Source of the DNA: Acidobacteriaceae bacterium
GTDB taxonomy: Bacteria; Acidobacteriota; Terriglobia; Bryobacterales; Bryobacteraceae
Direction of reading: 5' to 3'
Assembly: GCA_903970405.1 (NCBI GenBank)
Contig: CAJCIT010000073.1
Location: 1 to 40,773, forward strand
DNA length: 40,773 nucleotides
Below the pieces are notes generated by a model. It had not been told where the DNA came from, did no database searches, and saw only the letters and a program-made list of their open reading frames with translations. The position numbers and the translations under genes are program-made. Below are positions 24,909-33,873 of this stretch, one piece after another. The first letter of the stretch is position 1. Every line of letters begins with the position of its first letter.

Positions 24909-26036
24909 ATGCCGGTAGGCCCCTTTGCTTTAGACCGCCCCAAGCCTGCGCACTGGGCCGCCGCCTATGCCTGGTTCGCGGCAGCATCCGCAGCCCTGTT
25001 CTTTTACAAATACCTGGACTTTGTTGCGCACAGACGCCCAATTTCGCCCGTGATCCCATTGCTGGAAGAATTCACGGGGATGGTGGGGATTGTCATCTTC
25101 TTCCCCTTGATCCATGAGGCGGCCATCCGCTTTCCCCCTCTCGGAAAGCATTGGTGGCGAAACGTCCCGCTGCACGCGGCTCTGCTGGTTGTGGTTTCCT
25201 TTCTTCACACCAGCTTCATGTTCGGTTCGCGGCGCTTGCTCTGGCCCCTGCTCGGAATGGGGCAGTACGACTACGGCGACATGAGTGTCCGCTACTTCAT
25301 GGAGTTGGGAAACGATTTCAGCGTATACCTCAGCATGCTGGGGATGATTTTCCTTTACCACTACTTCCGCTACTCCAAGCGGCAGGAGGTCGATAAAGCG
25401 CGCCTGGAAGCGTCGCTCGCGCGGGCGCAGTTGCAGAACCTGCGGCTGCAGATTGAGCCCCACTTCCTCTTTAATGCGCTGAACGCGATTTCGTCCGTGG
25501 TTTATGAGAGTCCGCGCGCGGCCGATGAGATGATCGGCCGGTTGAGCGATTTGCTCCGCCACGTTCTCAAAGAGGACCGATCGCAAGAGATTCCGCTCTC
25601 TGAAGAGCTGGAGCTGGTGCGGTTGTATACACGCGTTATGGAGTCGCGGCTGGAAGACCGATTGCAAGTGGACATCAGCGTGGAAAAGGGCGCCGAGGCC
25701 GCGCTGGTACCGCAACTGGTGCTGCAGCCTCTGGTGGAAAACGCCATCAAGTACGGCATTAATCCGCTGACTTTCCAGGTACATGTGGAAGTGGCAGCGG
25801 TGCGGCTGAATGGGCATTTGCGGATTACGGTGCGCGATCACGGTCCGGGCTGGCCAAGGACGTTGTTCAATGAAGGCGGCATCGGACTGCAGAATGCAGA
25901 ACACCGCCTGCGCAGCCTCTACGGCGCCGGGCACGCGCTGCGCAAAAGCGACGCGGAAGGCGGCGGGGCGATGGTCGAAGTCTCGGTCCCGTTTCACACC
26001 GTAAGCGGCCGCCCCCGCGACCCAGTGGCCGGATGA
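24909..26036 (+). CDS. LytS/YehU-type sensor histidine kinase
   Basis: About 375 residues. Four hydrophobic segments (AYAWFAAASAALFFYKYLDF, GMVGIVIFFPLIHEAA, VPLHAALLVVVSFLHTSF and FSVYLSMLGMIFLYHYF) form the membrane sensor. A short coiled coil leads to the His_kinase (PF06580) motif LRLQIEPHFLFNALNAISS, whose His185 is the predicted phospho-acceptor. The ATPase part has QLVLQPLVENAIKYGI (N box) and DHGPGW with GGIGLQNAEHRLRSLYG (G boxes). ATG 24909 is preferred over TTG 24888. The stop overlaps the regulator start as ATGA (26033-26036), so the two are coupled and surely partners. The signal is unknown; there is no extracellular sensor domain of note. Confidence 0.92.
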   Translation: MPVGPFALDRPKPAHWAAAYAWFAAASAALFFYKYLDFVAHRRPISPVIPLLEEFTGMVGIVIFFPLIHEAAIRFPPLGKHWWRNVPLHAALLVVVSFLHTSFMFGSRRLLWPLLGMGQYDYGDMSVRYFMELGNDFSVYLSMLGMIFLYHYFRYSKRQEVDKARLEASLARAQLQNLRLQIEPHFLFNALNAISSVVYESPRAADEMIGRLSDLLRHVLKEDRSQEIPLSEELELVRLYTRVMESRLEDRLQVDISVEKGAEAALVPQLVLQPLVENAIKYGINPLTFQVHVEVAAVRLNGHLRITVRDHGPGWPRTLFNEGGIGLQNAEHRLRSLYGAGHALRKSDAEGGGAMVEVSVPFHTVSGRPRDPVAG

Positions 26037-26794
26037 TTCGACTCGCGCTGATTGAAGATGAGCCGCCGGCGCGGCGGAAGATGCTCCGCATGCTCGCCGA
26101 AGACGCCGAGTTTTCCGTGGTGGGCGAGGCCGGCAATGGCGCGGACGCCGTGGCGCTGATTCGGGAGCAGCGGCCGGATCTGGCGTTTCTCGACATCCAA
26201 CTGCCCGATTGCACTGGCTTCGATGTCCTTGCAGAGCTTGACGAACGCGCCCGGCCGCATATCGTCTTCGTCACGGCGTTCGATGAGTATGCGTTGCAGG
26301 CGTTTCAGGTGCATGCGCTCGATTACCTGATGAAGCCGGTTGAGCCCACGAAGTTCGCCGCCTCCCTGGAGCGCACGAAGCGGCTGATCCGGCAGGATTC
26401 GCCAGGGGCGTTGGCGGCGCGGTTGGATGGATTGCTCGCCGCCATGCAGGCGCGGCCTGATTACGCCCGGCGGCTACTGGTGCAGGATGGCCAGCGCTCG
26501 TTTTTCGTGGACGTGGAACGGATCGATTGGATTGAGTCCGCCCGAAACTACGCCTGTTTGCACATTGATGGAAAGACCCATATCGTGCGGTCGACGCTTG
26601 AAGCGCTGGCGTCGAAGCTCGATCCGCGGCGGTTCCGCCGGTTTAATCGCTCGGAGGTGGTCAATGTCCAGCGGATTGCGGAGGTTCGCAATTCGCTGCA
26701 TGGCGACAGAAAGGTGCTGCTGAGGGACGGTACGGAACTGACCTGGAGCCGGCGCTATCGCGTCGAATCGCTGGAAGAGCTCGAGAAGTTTTAG
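26033..26794 (+). CDS. LytTR-family response regulator
   Basis: 253 residues. A receiver domain covers 1-120, with acidic residues at IEDEPPARRKM, the phospho-acceptor Asp54 in LAFLDIQLPDCTGFDVL, Thr81 in FVTAFDEYALQAF and Lys101 in YLMKPVEP. A LytTR DNA-binding domain covers about 150-253 (WIESARNYACLHIDGKTHIV, FRRFNRSEVVNVQRIAEVRN, LLRDGTELTWSRRYR). LytTR proteins bind paired direct repeats rather than palindromes. It is coupled to the LytS-like kinase by a 4-base overlap. Targets are unknown. Its 3' end faces that of a LexA-HTH gene 23 bases away. Confidence 0.94.
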   Translation: MIRLALIEDEPPARRKMLRMLAEDAEFSVVGEAGNGADAVALIREQRPDLAFLDIQLPDCTGFDVLAELDERARPHIVFVTAFDEYALQAFQVHALDYLMKPVEPTKFAASLERTKRLIRQDSPGALAARLDGLLAAMQARPDYARRLLVQDGQRSFFVDVERIDWIESARNYACLHIDGKTHIVRSTLEALASKLDPRRFRRFNRSEVVNVQRIAEVRNSLHGDRKVLLRDGTELTWSRRYRVESLEELEKF

Positions 26795-26817
26795 TGAGCC
26801 CGTTGGCTCGATAGCGG

Positions 26818-27378
26818 CTACTCCAATGGCGGCAGGTGCTCCGGCTGGACAAGGAGGCGAATCGACCGGGCCTGGCCAAGGGTCCTCTCGATCAGGGAAT
26901 TGCGCTCCAAGGTCTTAATCATCTCGTGAATCGACGGCGGGGAGACGTGGAAATAGCGCTGCAGGTCCGTCTCCGCAGGCGCCCGGCGGTGGGTTTTGGT
27001 GTAGTGGTGTATGAAAGCCAGATATTGGCCCTGTTTGGCGGTGAATGACGGGGGAGATGACGGGTCCAGTTTCGGCGCCTTATTTATTCGTACTTCGTAG
27101 GCATCCTCGCCAAAACTGTCGAAGGTGCGAACCTTCAAAAGGTAGACTTGTCCGTTCAAAACCGCGCGGATCGGCTTCTTGCCTGCCGAGCTGAGGCTTT
27201 CGAGCAACTCTTCCGCGTCGGCGCTGGAGCTCGGGTAGTCTGCGATCCCGACGCCAATATTGCCTGTCCTTGCGAAGACCCATTCCCGGCCGTCTTTATA
27301 CTCCACCTCAATCATCTCCGCGCCGAGCGATAGTGCGTGACCGCATAGGCCTTCGAATAATGTAGTGGGTCTGCCCAT
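26818..27378 (-). CDS. Putative regulator: novel N-terminal domain plus LexA-like winged helix
   Basis: 186 residues. The C-terminal part (about 112-178) matches the LexA DNA-binding fold: FTAKQGQYLAFIHHYTKTHR, APAETDLQRYFHVSPPSIHE and MIKTLERNSLIERTLGQARS, with the recognition helix at PPSIHEMIKTLER. There is no LexA peptidase Ser/Lys pair after it. The N-terminal 100 residues are a beta-rich domain that I do not recognise (MIEVEYKDGREWVFARTGNI, then a helical AEELLESLSSAG and strands up to YEVRINK). LexA proper has the DNA-binding domain first, so the order here is reversed. It may be a ligand-sensing repressor. The gene is alone; the LytTR gene converges on it. Confidence 0.75.
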   Translation of the reverse strand: MGRPTTLFEGLCGHALSLGAEMIEVEYKDGREWVFARTGNIGVGIADYPSSSADAEELLESLSSAGKKPIRAVLNGQVYLLKVRTFDSFGEDAYEVRINKAPKLDPSSPPSFTAKQGQYLAFIHHYTKTHRRAPAETDLQRYFHVSPPSIHEMIKTLERNSLIERTLGQARSIRLLVQPEHLPPLE

Positions 27379-27536
27379 AGTTCGGAAGGTGGCGAAAAGC
27401 CGAAGCGCTTTCCGAATTATTCTAAAACATCTTCGATAACAACAAAGACGCTACCGAAATCAAAAGGATGCGGGCAGCGCGCTTACCACGGTCACAGGCT
27501 GATTATGGTTCCTATCAGCGGCTTGAAAGTGCAAGT

Positions 27537-28787
27537 CTACCCCTGGTCTGGCGGCTGGATCAACTTTACGGGCACCTTCGCCTTCTTGCCGTTGCGAAAG
27601 ATGGTGAGTTCCACTGTGTCGCCCACTCTCTTATTCGCCATCAGGCGGGCCAGCGAATCTTCCCGGTCAACTTGCTGGCCATCCATGGCCATGATCAAGT
27701 CGCCGCCAATATAGATTTCGTAGTTGCCCACCAGAACGGCTTCTCTCGGTCCGCGCAGGCTCGATCCGGCGGCTGAGCTGCCTCGCTCAATGCCTTGAAT
27801 CAGAAGGCCGCCCTCGCGGGGAAGGTGCAAGGCTTCCGCTAGGTCGCCGGCAACATACACGGTGGAAACGCCCAGCTTCGGACGCTCCGTAATGCGCCCG
27901 GCCTGATAGTCGCTGAGCAGGGCTTTTGCCCGATTGATCGGCATGGCAAAGCCGATACCGATGTTGTTGGGACCGATGATGGCGGTATTGATGCCGATGA
28001 CGTTGCCCGAGGAATCGAGCAGCGGGCCTCCGCTGTTGCCGGAGTTGATGGCGGCATCCGTCTGGATGAGACCTTCCAGCTTCTGTTCATTGCGGCCCCC
28101 GGCGATGGTCCGGCCGATGGACGACACAACGCCCGTGGTGAGGGTCCCAGCAAAGCCGAAGGGGTTTCCGATAGCGAGCACCTTCTGCCCGACCTGAAGA
28201 TGGTCCGAATCGCCGAGGCGGAGGTAGGAGACTTTGCTCTTTGGGTCGATGCGGATGAGGGCCAGATCGTCCGAGCGGTCGATATCCAAGGCCTTCGCCT
28301 CATATTGGGTCTGATCGGCCAAGGTTACCTGCAGGCGCTGGCTGCCGGAGACGACGTGGTAGTTGGTGAGGATGAAGCCCTGCTCGTTAATCAGGAAGCC
28401 CGAGCCCAGTGCTTGCGATTGGTATGGCTGATAGAAGAAGTCCCGCTGGACGGTGGTGCTGGTGATATAAACCGTGGCTTTGCTGGCGTCCTTATAAATC
28501 TCAATGTTGTTGAGTTCGTCGGCGCCAAGGCCGGCGCCATGGACCACGGCAGAGTCGCTCCACAGGGCGCGGCCGGCCATTGACCGGACCAGCGACTTGG
28601 CGGTCCAATTGAACGGCAATCCATGGGACATCAGGTAGAGAGCGCCGCTGGCGATGATGGCGGCGAGGAGAAACACACGTAAAGTCCGGTGCGATGGCGG
28701 CCGCGGCGGCAGCTTACGCGGCGGCTGGCCGAAATCGAATGGATCGCCGGGTTCGATGGGATTCGGTGGATATTGCTCAGAGGTCAT
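27537..28787 (-). CDS. Membrane-anchored HtrA/DegP-like serine protease with PDZ domain
   Basis: 416 residues. A Pro-rich cytoplasmic start is followed by one transmembrane helix at about 36-54 (RVFLLAAIIASGALYLMS). The trypsin-like domain carries the triad His144 (ILTNYHVVSG), Asp174 (DRSDDLALIRID) and Ser252 (NSGNSGGPLLDSSGNVIGIN). One PDZ domain at about 310-410 includes GGLLIQGIERGSSAAGSSLR and YIGGDLIMAMDGQQV. It should be a periplasmic quality-control protease or a regulated sheddase. Its first 11 bases overlap the end of coaE (28777-28787), and it is the last gene in the run PHP, GT4, folD, coaE, htrA. Anchoring rather than secretion makes it DegS-like in layout. Confidence 0.93.
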   Translation of the reverse strand: MTSEQYPPNPIEPGDPFDFGQPPRKLPPRPPSHRTLRVFLLAAIIASGALYLMSHGLPFNWTAKSLVRSMAGRALWSDSAVVHGAGLGADELNNIEIYKDASKATVYITSTTVQRDFFYQPYQSQALGSGFLINEQGFILTNYHVVSGSQRLQVTLADQTQYEAKALDIDRSDDLALIRIDPKSKVSYLRLGDSDHLQVGQKVLAIGNPFGFAGTLTTGVVSSIGRTIAGGRNEQKLEGLIQTDAAINSGNSGGPLLDSSGNVIGINTAIIGPNNIGIGFAMPINRAKALLSDYQAGRITERPKLGVSTVYVAGDLAEALHLPREGGLLIQGIERGSSAAGSSLRGPREAVLVGNYEIYIGGDLIMAMDGQQVDREDSLARLMANKRVGDTVELTIFRNGKKAKVPVKLIQPPDQG

Positions 28788-29394
28788 GGGTTTTCGCGTA
28801 ATCTTTCAAGGTTTCGTACACGGACCGCACCTGGACGGCTGTTTCTAGCTTCGATCCGCCAGTGTCAATGACATAGTGCGCGTACCGGAGCTTTTCACTC
28901 AGGGGCATTTGGCGTTGAATGCGTTTCAGCACTTCCTCGCGGGAAAGGCCATCGCGTTTCATGGCCCGGGCAATCTGGGTTTCCTCCGGACAAGTGGTGA
29001 CGATCAATCGGTCAAAGGCGCGATAACGCCCCGTTTCTATCAGGATAGCGGCTTCAATGACGACGATTGAATGCGGGTCGCGGGCGGCGGCTTCGGCTGC
29101 CAGCTCGTCCTCCAGCGCAAAGACGGCGGGGTGGACAATCGCGTTGAGCTGACCGAGCTTCGCGGCATCGGAAAAGACGATCGAGCCGAGGCGCTGGCGG
29201 TCGATCGAGCCGTCTTGCTGAAGGATTTCGGGACCGAACCGGTCGACGATGGGCCGATAGGCGGGACCGCCCGGCCGCATCGCGTCGTGGCCGAGTCTAT
29301 CGGCGTAGATCAGGAAGCAGCCCAAATGCTCCAGTTCGCCGGCCACAAGACTCTTGCCGGTTGCCAACCCGCCCGTTAATCCAACGCGCAACAT
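28777..29394 (-). CDS. coaE: Dephospho-CoA kinase
   Basis: 205 residues, the normal size for CoaE (EC 2.7.1.24), the last step of coenzyme A synthesis. The P-loop is in RVGLTGGLATGKSLVAGELE. Then come LIYADRLGHDAMRPGGPAY with the catalytic Asp, RLGSIVFSDAAKLGQLNAIV with HP following, and VVIEAAILIETG and LIVTTCPEETQIARAMKRDG in the CoA-binding lid. Cytosolic. It begins eight bases after folD and overlaps the protease gene by 11 bases, so it is likely part of a housekeeping operon. Confidence 0.95.
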   Translation of the reverse strand: MLRVGLTGGLATGKSLVAGELEHLGCFLIYADRLGHDAMRPGGPAYRPIVDRFGPEILQQDGSIDRQRLGSIVFSDAAKLGQLNAIVHPAVFALEDELAAEAAARDPHSIVVIEAAILIETGRYRAFDRLIVTTCPEETQIARAMKRDGLSREEVLKRIQRQMPLSEKLRYAHYVIDTGGSKLETAVQVRSVYETLKDYAKTHDL

Positions 29395-29402
29395 TTTGGA
29401 GT

Positions 29403-30323
29403 TCAGGAGAGCAAGTGCTGCTCAGCGAGCGAAACCGTGTTCGAGAGAAGCATGGCGATGGTGAGAGGGCCGACGCCGCCGGGAACGGGGGTATAGGCCG
29501 AGGAGCGCTGGATCATACTGAGCGGGTCGACGTCTCCGACGACGACGCTGCCCGATCTGGCGAACGCCTGCAGGCGAGCCGGATCGTGCTGGAAGAGGCG
29601 ATGGACCTCGTCGCGATCGGTGATGCGATTGATGCCAACGTCAATAACCACGGCGCCTTCGCGAATGAAGCTTCGGTCGATCAGCGCGGGCTTCCCCATG
29701 GCGGCCACCAGGATCTCGGCGCGGGAACACTCGTGCGCCAGGTCCTTCGTTCGCGAATGGCAGATCGTGACAGTGGCATTGGCATGAAGCAGAAGCAGCG
29801 CCATGGGCTTTCCAACAATATCGCTGCGGCCCACCACCACCGCGCGCCGGCCGGCCAGGGGCACTTCGTAGCGCCTGAGCAGTTCCATCACGCCGGCGGG
29901 AGTGCAGGAACGCGGGCCGGGACGATTGGCGACAAGATTGCCGACGTTCAGCGGATGAAAGCCGTCGGCGTCTTTCGAGGGATCCACCGACAGGAGAATG
30001 CGCTGGGCATCCACCTGTGGAGGTAGCGGCATTTGGATCAGAATGCCGTCGACCTCCGGATTGCGGTTATAGGAATCCACCAGCACAAGAAGCTCTTCGG
30101 TGGAGACGGAGGCTGCAGGGGTGGATTGGAAACTGCGAATGCCTGCCTCGGCGCAAGCCTTCACCTTGTTCCGGACGTAGATCTCAGAGGCGGGATCATG
30201 GCCGGCGAGGATGACGGCCAATCCGGGCGGGCGATAAGTTCGAGTAAGGCGCTCGACGCGTTCCGTCAGCTCCGCACGGATCTCAGCGCTGACCTTTTTG
30301 CCATCGAGAACGGTAGCGCTCAT
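29403..30323 (-). CDS. folD: Bifunctional methylenetetrahydrofolate dehydrogenase/cyclohydrolase
   Basis: 306 residues, slightly longer than E. coli FolD (288). ASEIYVRNKVKACAEAGI holds the Tyr and Lys of the active site, VDGILIQMPLPPQVD carries the folate-binding segment, and KDADGFHPLNVGNL follows. AVVVGRSDIVGKPMALLLL is the NADP-binding loop, and RSSAYTPVPGGVGPLTIAML is the conserved C-terminal signature. It interconverts methylene-, methenyl- and formyl-tetrahydrofolate. FtcD elsewhere in the window also feeds this pool. It lies 33 bases after the GT4 gene and 8 before coaE. Confidence 0.96.
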   Translation of the reverse strand: MSATVLDGKKVSAEIRAELTERVERLTRTYRPPGLAVILAGHDPASEIYVRNKVKACAEAGIRSFQSTPAASVSTEELLVLVDSYNRNPEVDGILIQMPLPPQVDAQRILLSVDPSKDADGFHPLNVGNLVANRPGPRSCTPAGVMELLRRYEVPLAGRRAVVVGRSDIVGKPMALLLLHANATVTICHSRTKDLAHECSRAEILVAAMGKPALIDRSFIREGAVVIDVGINRITDRDEVHRLFQHDPARLQAFARSGSVVVGDVDPLSMIQRSSAYTPVPGGVGPLTIAMLLSNTVSLAEQHLLS

Positions 30324-30356
30324 GATGCTACCGCGAGGATAGCAGGAGGATGGAGG

Positions 30357-31580
30357 TTAGGCGCTGAGACGGGAGGGGCCAGAGACTTTTTCCGGCTGGA
30401 GGCCCGGGGCGCCGGGAGAGTTGCGGCAGTGCTTATAAGCGTTGAACACTTTTTCAAAGACGCTGTCCCAGGAAAGGCTGCAAGCGTAGTGACGGGCGTT
30501 TTCGCACATCGTGCGGTGCAGATCGAGATCGAAGAGGATGCCTTTCGCGCAGCGGATGAAGCTGGGAAAGTCCGCCGCCACATAGCCGGTGACGCCCGAC
30601 TGAACGAGGAACTTCGGCCCGCCCTGGGAAGTGACGATGGCCGGGACACCGGACGCCAGGGCCTCAAGAATGACATTGCCGAATGTGTCGGTGGTTGACG
30701 GAAAAACAAAGAGGTCCATGTCGGCATAGGCGCGGGAGAGATCGTTGCCTCGGAGGACGCCCGTCAGGCGCGCGTTCGGCACGTTCGCCTTCAACCATTC
30801 CTGCTCATTGCCCTCGCCGATAATCGTGAATTCGAAATCGTTGCGCCCGGCCTGAATAAGAGCATTGCCGAGGTCCGCCAGAAAGCGGACATTTTTTTCC
30901 GGAGTCAACCGGCCGACAAAACCGATGCGGAAGACCGGGGAGGTCCGGGTTCGATGGGCCGGTGAAAACAGGCGCGTGTCGACGCCGCGTTGCATCAGAA
31001 ACGTGGGCCGGTGCGTCAGTTCCCGCAGTTGGGAGACCAGTTCGTTGTTCGGCGCCAAAACGACGCGGCTTTGCCTGTAGAAGAAAGTAAGGAATTTGAG
31101 GGACCAGTCTTCGGCAAGGTGCGCAGCGGAGGAGCGGAGACAGGTAGGGGCCAGGGACAGGAGCCGTTCCAGGCGCAGTCCGGCATATTCATGAAGGCTG
31201 GTGTGCCAGGACATGGCCATGGGGATCTTCAGACCTCTGGCCAGTTTCCAGCCGAGCAGGCCCATGTCGCCGGGGCCGGTAACATGGATAACGTCGGCGC
31301 CGAATTCCTGGATCTGCCGCTTCACCCGCCAGTAATAGCGCATCAGGAAGGGGTCGCAATCCAGGTTGGCATCCAGGCCGAAAGACAGCGGCCCTCGCTT
31401 CAACTGCATGATTCGAACAGGACCGTCGTGCTCTAAGGAGACTGAATCGCCACAGTGGACACTCAGGAACGGGATCTGCTTGCGGCGCGCGAACGCTTCC
31501 AACTGGCGGCTGGTAAGCGCAACGCCGTTGACATCGTGAAACGTATCGGGCAGAAAAGCCACCCGAAGGTACTGGTTCAA
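30357..31580 (-). CDS. GT4-family glycosyltransferase
   Basis: About 407 residues, GT-B fold. The N-terminal half opens with LRVAFLPDTFHDVNGVALTS, as in MgtA/PimB-like glycosyltransferases. VIHVTGPGDMGLLGWKLARG and MSWHTSLHEYAGLRLE precede the hinge. The donor-binding half has RIGFVGRLTPEKNVRFLADL, FTIIGEGNEQEWL and PSTTDTFGNVILEALASGVP with the E-x7-E pattern that binds the nucleotide sugar. The acceptor could be a lipid or a sugar; it is not visible. The start is TTG 31580, since GGAGG lies six bases upstream and the TTG overlaps the TGA of the preceding PHP gene in TTGA. The two genes are thus translationally coupled. Confidence 0.9.
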   Translation of the reverse strand: MNQYLRVAFLPDTFHDVNGVALTSRQLEAFARRKQIPFLSVHCGDSVSLEHDGPVRIMQLKRGPLSFGLDANLDCDPFLMRYYWRVKRQIQEFGADVIHVTGPGDMGLLGWKLARGLKIPMAMSWHTSLHEYAGLRLERLLSLAPTCLRSSAAHLAEDWSLKFLTFFYRQSRVVLAPNNELVSQLRELTHRPTFLMQRGVDTRLFSPAHRTRTSPVFRIGFVGRLTPEKNVRFLADLGNALIQAGRNDFEFTIIGEGNEQEWLKANVPNARLTGVLRGNDLSRAYADMDLFVFPSTTDTFGNVILEALASGVPAIVTSQGGPKFLVQSGVTGYVAADFPSFIRCAKGILFDLDLHRTMCENARHYACSLSWDSVFEKVFNAYKHCRNSPGAPGLQPEKVSGPSRLSA

Positions 31581-32731
31581 ACGGTTACCTCCAGGTCGGA
31601 CCAAACCGTAGAGCGGTCGTTCAGCGCAAGCCGGAGGGCCGAACGGACTGAGCGGCGTTCAATCAAGCGCATGGCTCCGATAAAGTGCCGGACAACGGCA
31701 GGTCCACCATTCTTCCAGTATGACGTGAGCGGGACAGGCTCTGCTTCAGGTTTCGGACGGAAAAAGACGCGATCGGACCACATCCGTCGGCCTTCGAAGT
31801 TATCCGGATACTCGCGGACTATATCGACCATCGTTTGCAAAATGCGCAGTTTGAGGGGCTCGTGGTACTGCGGCATGAAGACCACGTGGCTGAACCGTTC
31901 ATAGCGCACTTCATGAATGAACTCAATCAAGTTGGCGCCGCGCGTTAGATTGACAATGGCATTGGGTTCGCGGCCGTGGCGGTCGCCGCCGGAGACGACT
32001 GGAATTTCGGCCCGACGGCCCAACCAGATGACCTGACGATTTTCAGACCATGAGCGAAGTCCATTCAGCTCCAGCGAGTGAATGGAAGAGCCGTGACGCT
32101 CCAGCAACCGGCCCAGCGCCTGGGCGTGCTCTGAAACGCCGATGCCTTTTTCGTCCCATAAGGGATGGTTCAGCACCAGGAGGATATCGGGATAGGTGTT
32201 AAGCATGGCCAGCAACTCACCGAGCTTCTCCTCCCGCGGATTAGCCGTAAACGATCTGAATTCCTCCATGAGGCCGGCGCTCTCATCCGCGGGCATGTTG
32301 TGAACGCCCAAATGAAAAAACGTGGGGCCGAAGGGAACGGTCCATTCCGTGGAGACAGGCGCATTACGGAACCGATCGAGAACGTGGAGTTGCGTGCCCG
32401 CGCGAATGTCATCGTGATCGGTCAATGAGACGAAGCCGGGAAGCTGGAACGTGGATTGAATCTGCTTTTCTTCAAGCCGGTGCGCTTGACGCGGACTCAG
32501 TGGCGGGGTCCAGAAGGCGCGTCCGAAATCTAGAGCATCGCCTTTCCGGGTTTCGTATTCTCGCTCCTGCCGTCGAATGGCCGCGCCGAGATACGGCACC
32601 TTGGCCGTGTAGCGTGGAACCATGGCCAAGCTTTCTTCGGAGTACATAGTGTGGCTGTGCAACGACACGCCAGCCTTAAAGTCTTTGTCGATCTGACGAT
32701 CGCGCCAGAGGAATTGGAAGTTGGCAGTCAT
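31577..32731 (-). CDS. PHP-superfamily metal-dependent phosphoesterase-like protein
   Basis: 384 residues. PHP-type ligands are visible: His25 and His27 in AGVSLHSHTMYSEESL, LTDHDDIRAG, GPTFFHLGVHNM, LLVLNHPLWDEKG and PVVSGGDRHGREPN. An insertion of about 60 residues (KVPYLGAAIRRQEREYETRK and after) sits between the first and second motifs, and a long C-terminal part of about 110 residues follows the last motif. PHP proteins hydrolyse phosphate esters with two or three metal ions; the substrate is not known. The coupling to a GT4 glycosyltransferase (TTGA overlap) suggests a sugar phosphate or phosphoglycolipid. The protein is cytosolic by sequence. A 246-base gap, divergent from an isomerase gene, lies upstream. 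Confidence 0.82.
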   Translation of the reverse strand: MTANFQFLWRDRQIDKDFKAGVSLHSHTMYSEESLAMVPRYTAKVPYLGAAIRRQEREYETRKGDALDFGRAFWTPPLSPRQAHRLEEKQIQSTFQLPGFVSLTDHDDIRAGTQLHVLDRFRNAPVSTEWTVPFGPTFFHLGVHNMPADESAGLMEEFRSFTANPREEKLGELLAMLNTYPDILLVLNHPLWDEKGIGVSEHAQALGRLLERHGSSIHSLELNGLRSWSENRQVIWLGRRAEIPVVSGGDRHGREPNAIVNLTRGANLIEFIHEVRYERFSHVVFMPQYHEPLKLRILQTMVDIVREYPDNFEGRRMWSDRVFFRPKPEAEPVPLTSYWKNGGPAVVRHFIGAMRLIERRSVRSALRLALNDRSTVWSDLEVTV

Positions 32732-32977
32732 AGACGGTCTCCGTCATCCCTAGAATGAGGCGAGTTGTTTACAGCGAAATTTGGTTCGTGTGAATTCCGG
32801 ATGAAACAGACTGCCTGTTAAATGTTTAAAAGCGGAGTAAACGGGGCTGACCGGGCGGGAGTCCAAAAGGCTTGAAATGTCGGATAAAACCTAGGGGGCT
32901 GCGACGAGTTCGTAGCCGTCTAGACAGCAGAACGTCACTGGCATGTAACGTCTGGCCGGCTTTGGTTTAATAGCCCC

Positions 32978-33835
32978 ATGTACCTCGCCTTGAATAGTGT
33001 GCTGGTGAACGGCAGAGTTCCGTGGCCTGACTTCGCGAAGCTCGCGTCAACCACCGGGTATCTGGCGGTGGACCTGATGTTGACGGCCGCGCGGAAGGAT
33101 GGGCTTGAGGCGACGAGAAAGCTGCTGGCGGAGTTGCATGTCGCTCCGGCGGTGGCCGATCTTCCGGTGGAGTTCCGCAAGGACGATGAAACGTTCAAGG
33201 CGGGATTGCCGGGACTTGAAGAGGCCGCGCCGTTTATTTCGGCGCTCCAGTGCCCGCGGATGATCACATGGATCATGTCGTCCATGGACCAGCCGAAGGA
33301 TGAGGTGCGGCGCATTTATAAGCGGCGATTCACGGACGTGGCGACGATCCTGGCCCGTTCTCATGTCCGACTGGGCCTGGAGTTCCTGGGGCCGCTGCAT
33401 ATTCGAAAGTCGAAGCCATATGAGTTTATTTGGCGTATGAACGATATGCTCGAATTCGCGAAAGAATGCGGCTCGAATGTGGGCTTGCTCTTGGACGCCT
33501 GGCACTGGCATCATGCGGGAGCGACGAAGGCCGACATCCTCAATGCCGGGGCGGAGCGCATTGTGCACATCCATTTCGACGATGCGGCTGCGTTGCCCCC
33601 GGAGCAGGTTCGCGACAATGAGCGGCTGATGCCCGGCGACGGCGTGATTGACCTGGTGGGATTCCTGCAGAGCTTGCGAACGGTGGGCTACCAGGATGCG
33701 CTGAGCATCGAGATCTTCGGTGAGTTTGTGCGGAAGATGACGCCGGAGCAAGCTGCAAAGACGGGCTTGGATAAAGCGAGGGCTGTGTTCGCGAAGGCCG
33801 GCATCGCGGAAGCCGCGCCGAAGTGGCCCCAGTGA
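32978..33835 (+). CDS. Sugar phosphate isomerase/epimerase-like TIM-barrel protein
   Basis: 285 residues, PF01261 superfamily. The barrel ligands are seen in LGLEFLGPLHIRKS (Glu), NVGLLLDAWHWHHAG (Asp and His), ERIVHIHFDDAAA (His and Asp) and ALSIEIFGEFV (late Glu). The protein differs clearly from the isomerase at 8297-9130, so it is not a recent duplicate. It could be an inosose or hydroxypyruvate-type isomerase, but no family-specific signature is strong enough to decide. The ribosome binding site is weak. It stands alone on the plus strand, divergent from the PHP gene and convergent with the next PHP gene (38 bases apart). Confidence 0.85.
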   Translation: MYLALNSVLVNGRVPWPDFAKLASTTGYLAVDLMLTAARKDGLEATRKLLAELHVAPAVADLPVEFRKDDETFKAGLPGLEEAAPFISALQCPRMITWIMSSMDQPKDEVRRIYKRRFTDVATILARSHVRLGLEFLGPLHIRKSKPYEFIWRMNDMLEFAKECGSNVGLLLDAWHWHHAGATKADILNAGAERIVHIHFDDAAALPPEQVRDNERLMPGDGVIDLVGFLQSLRTVGYQDALSIEIFGEFVRKMTPEQAAKTGLDKARAVFAKAGIAEAAPKWPQ

Positions 33836-33873
33836 GAAAAACGCTGCAGGCTGTGGCGACGGGCGCGCCTTCT

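Noticed and set aside
24930..25997. 355-codon minus-strand frame
   Set aside because: Antisense to the histidine kinase with all its boxes intact.
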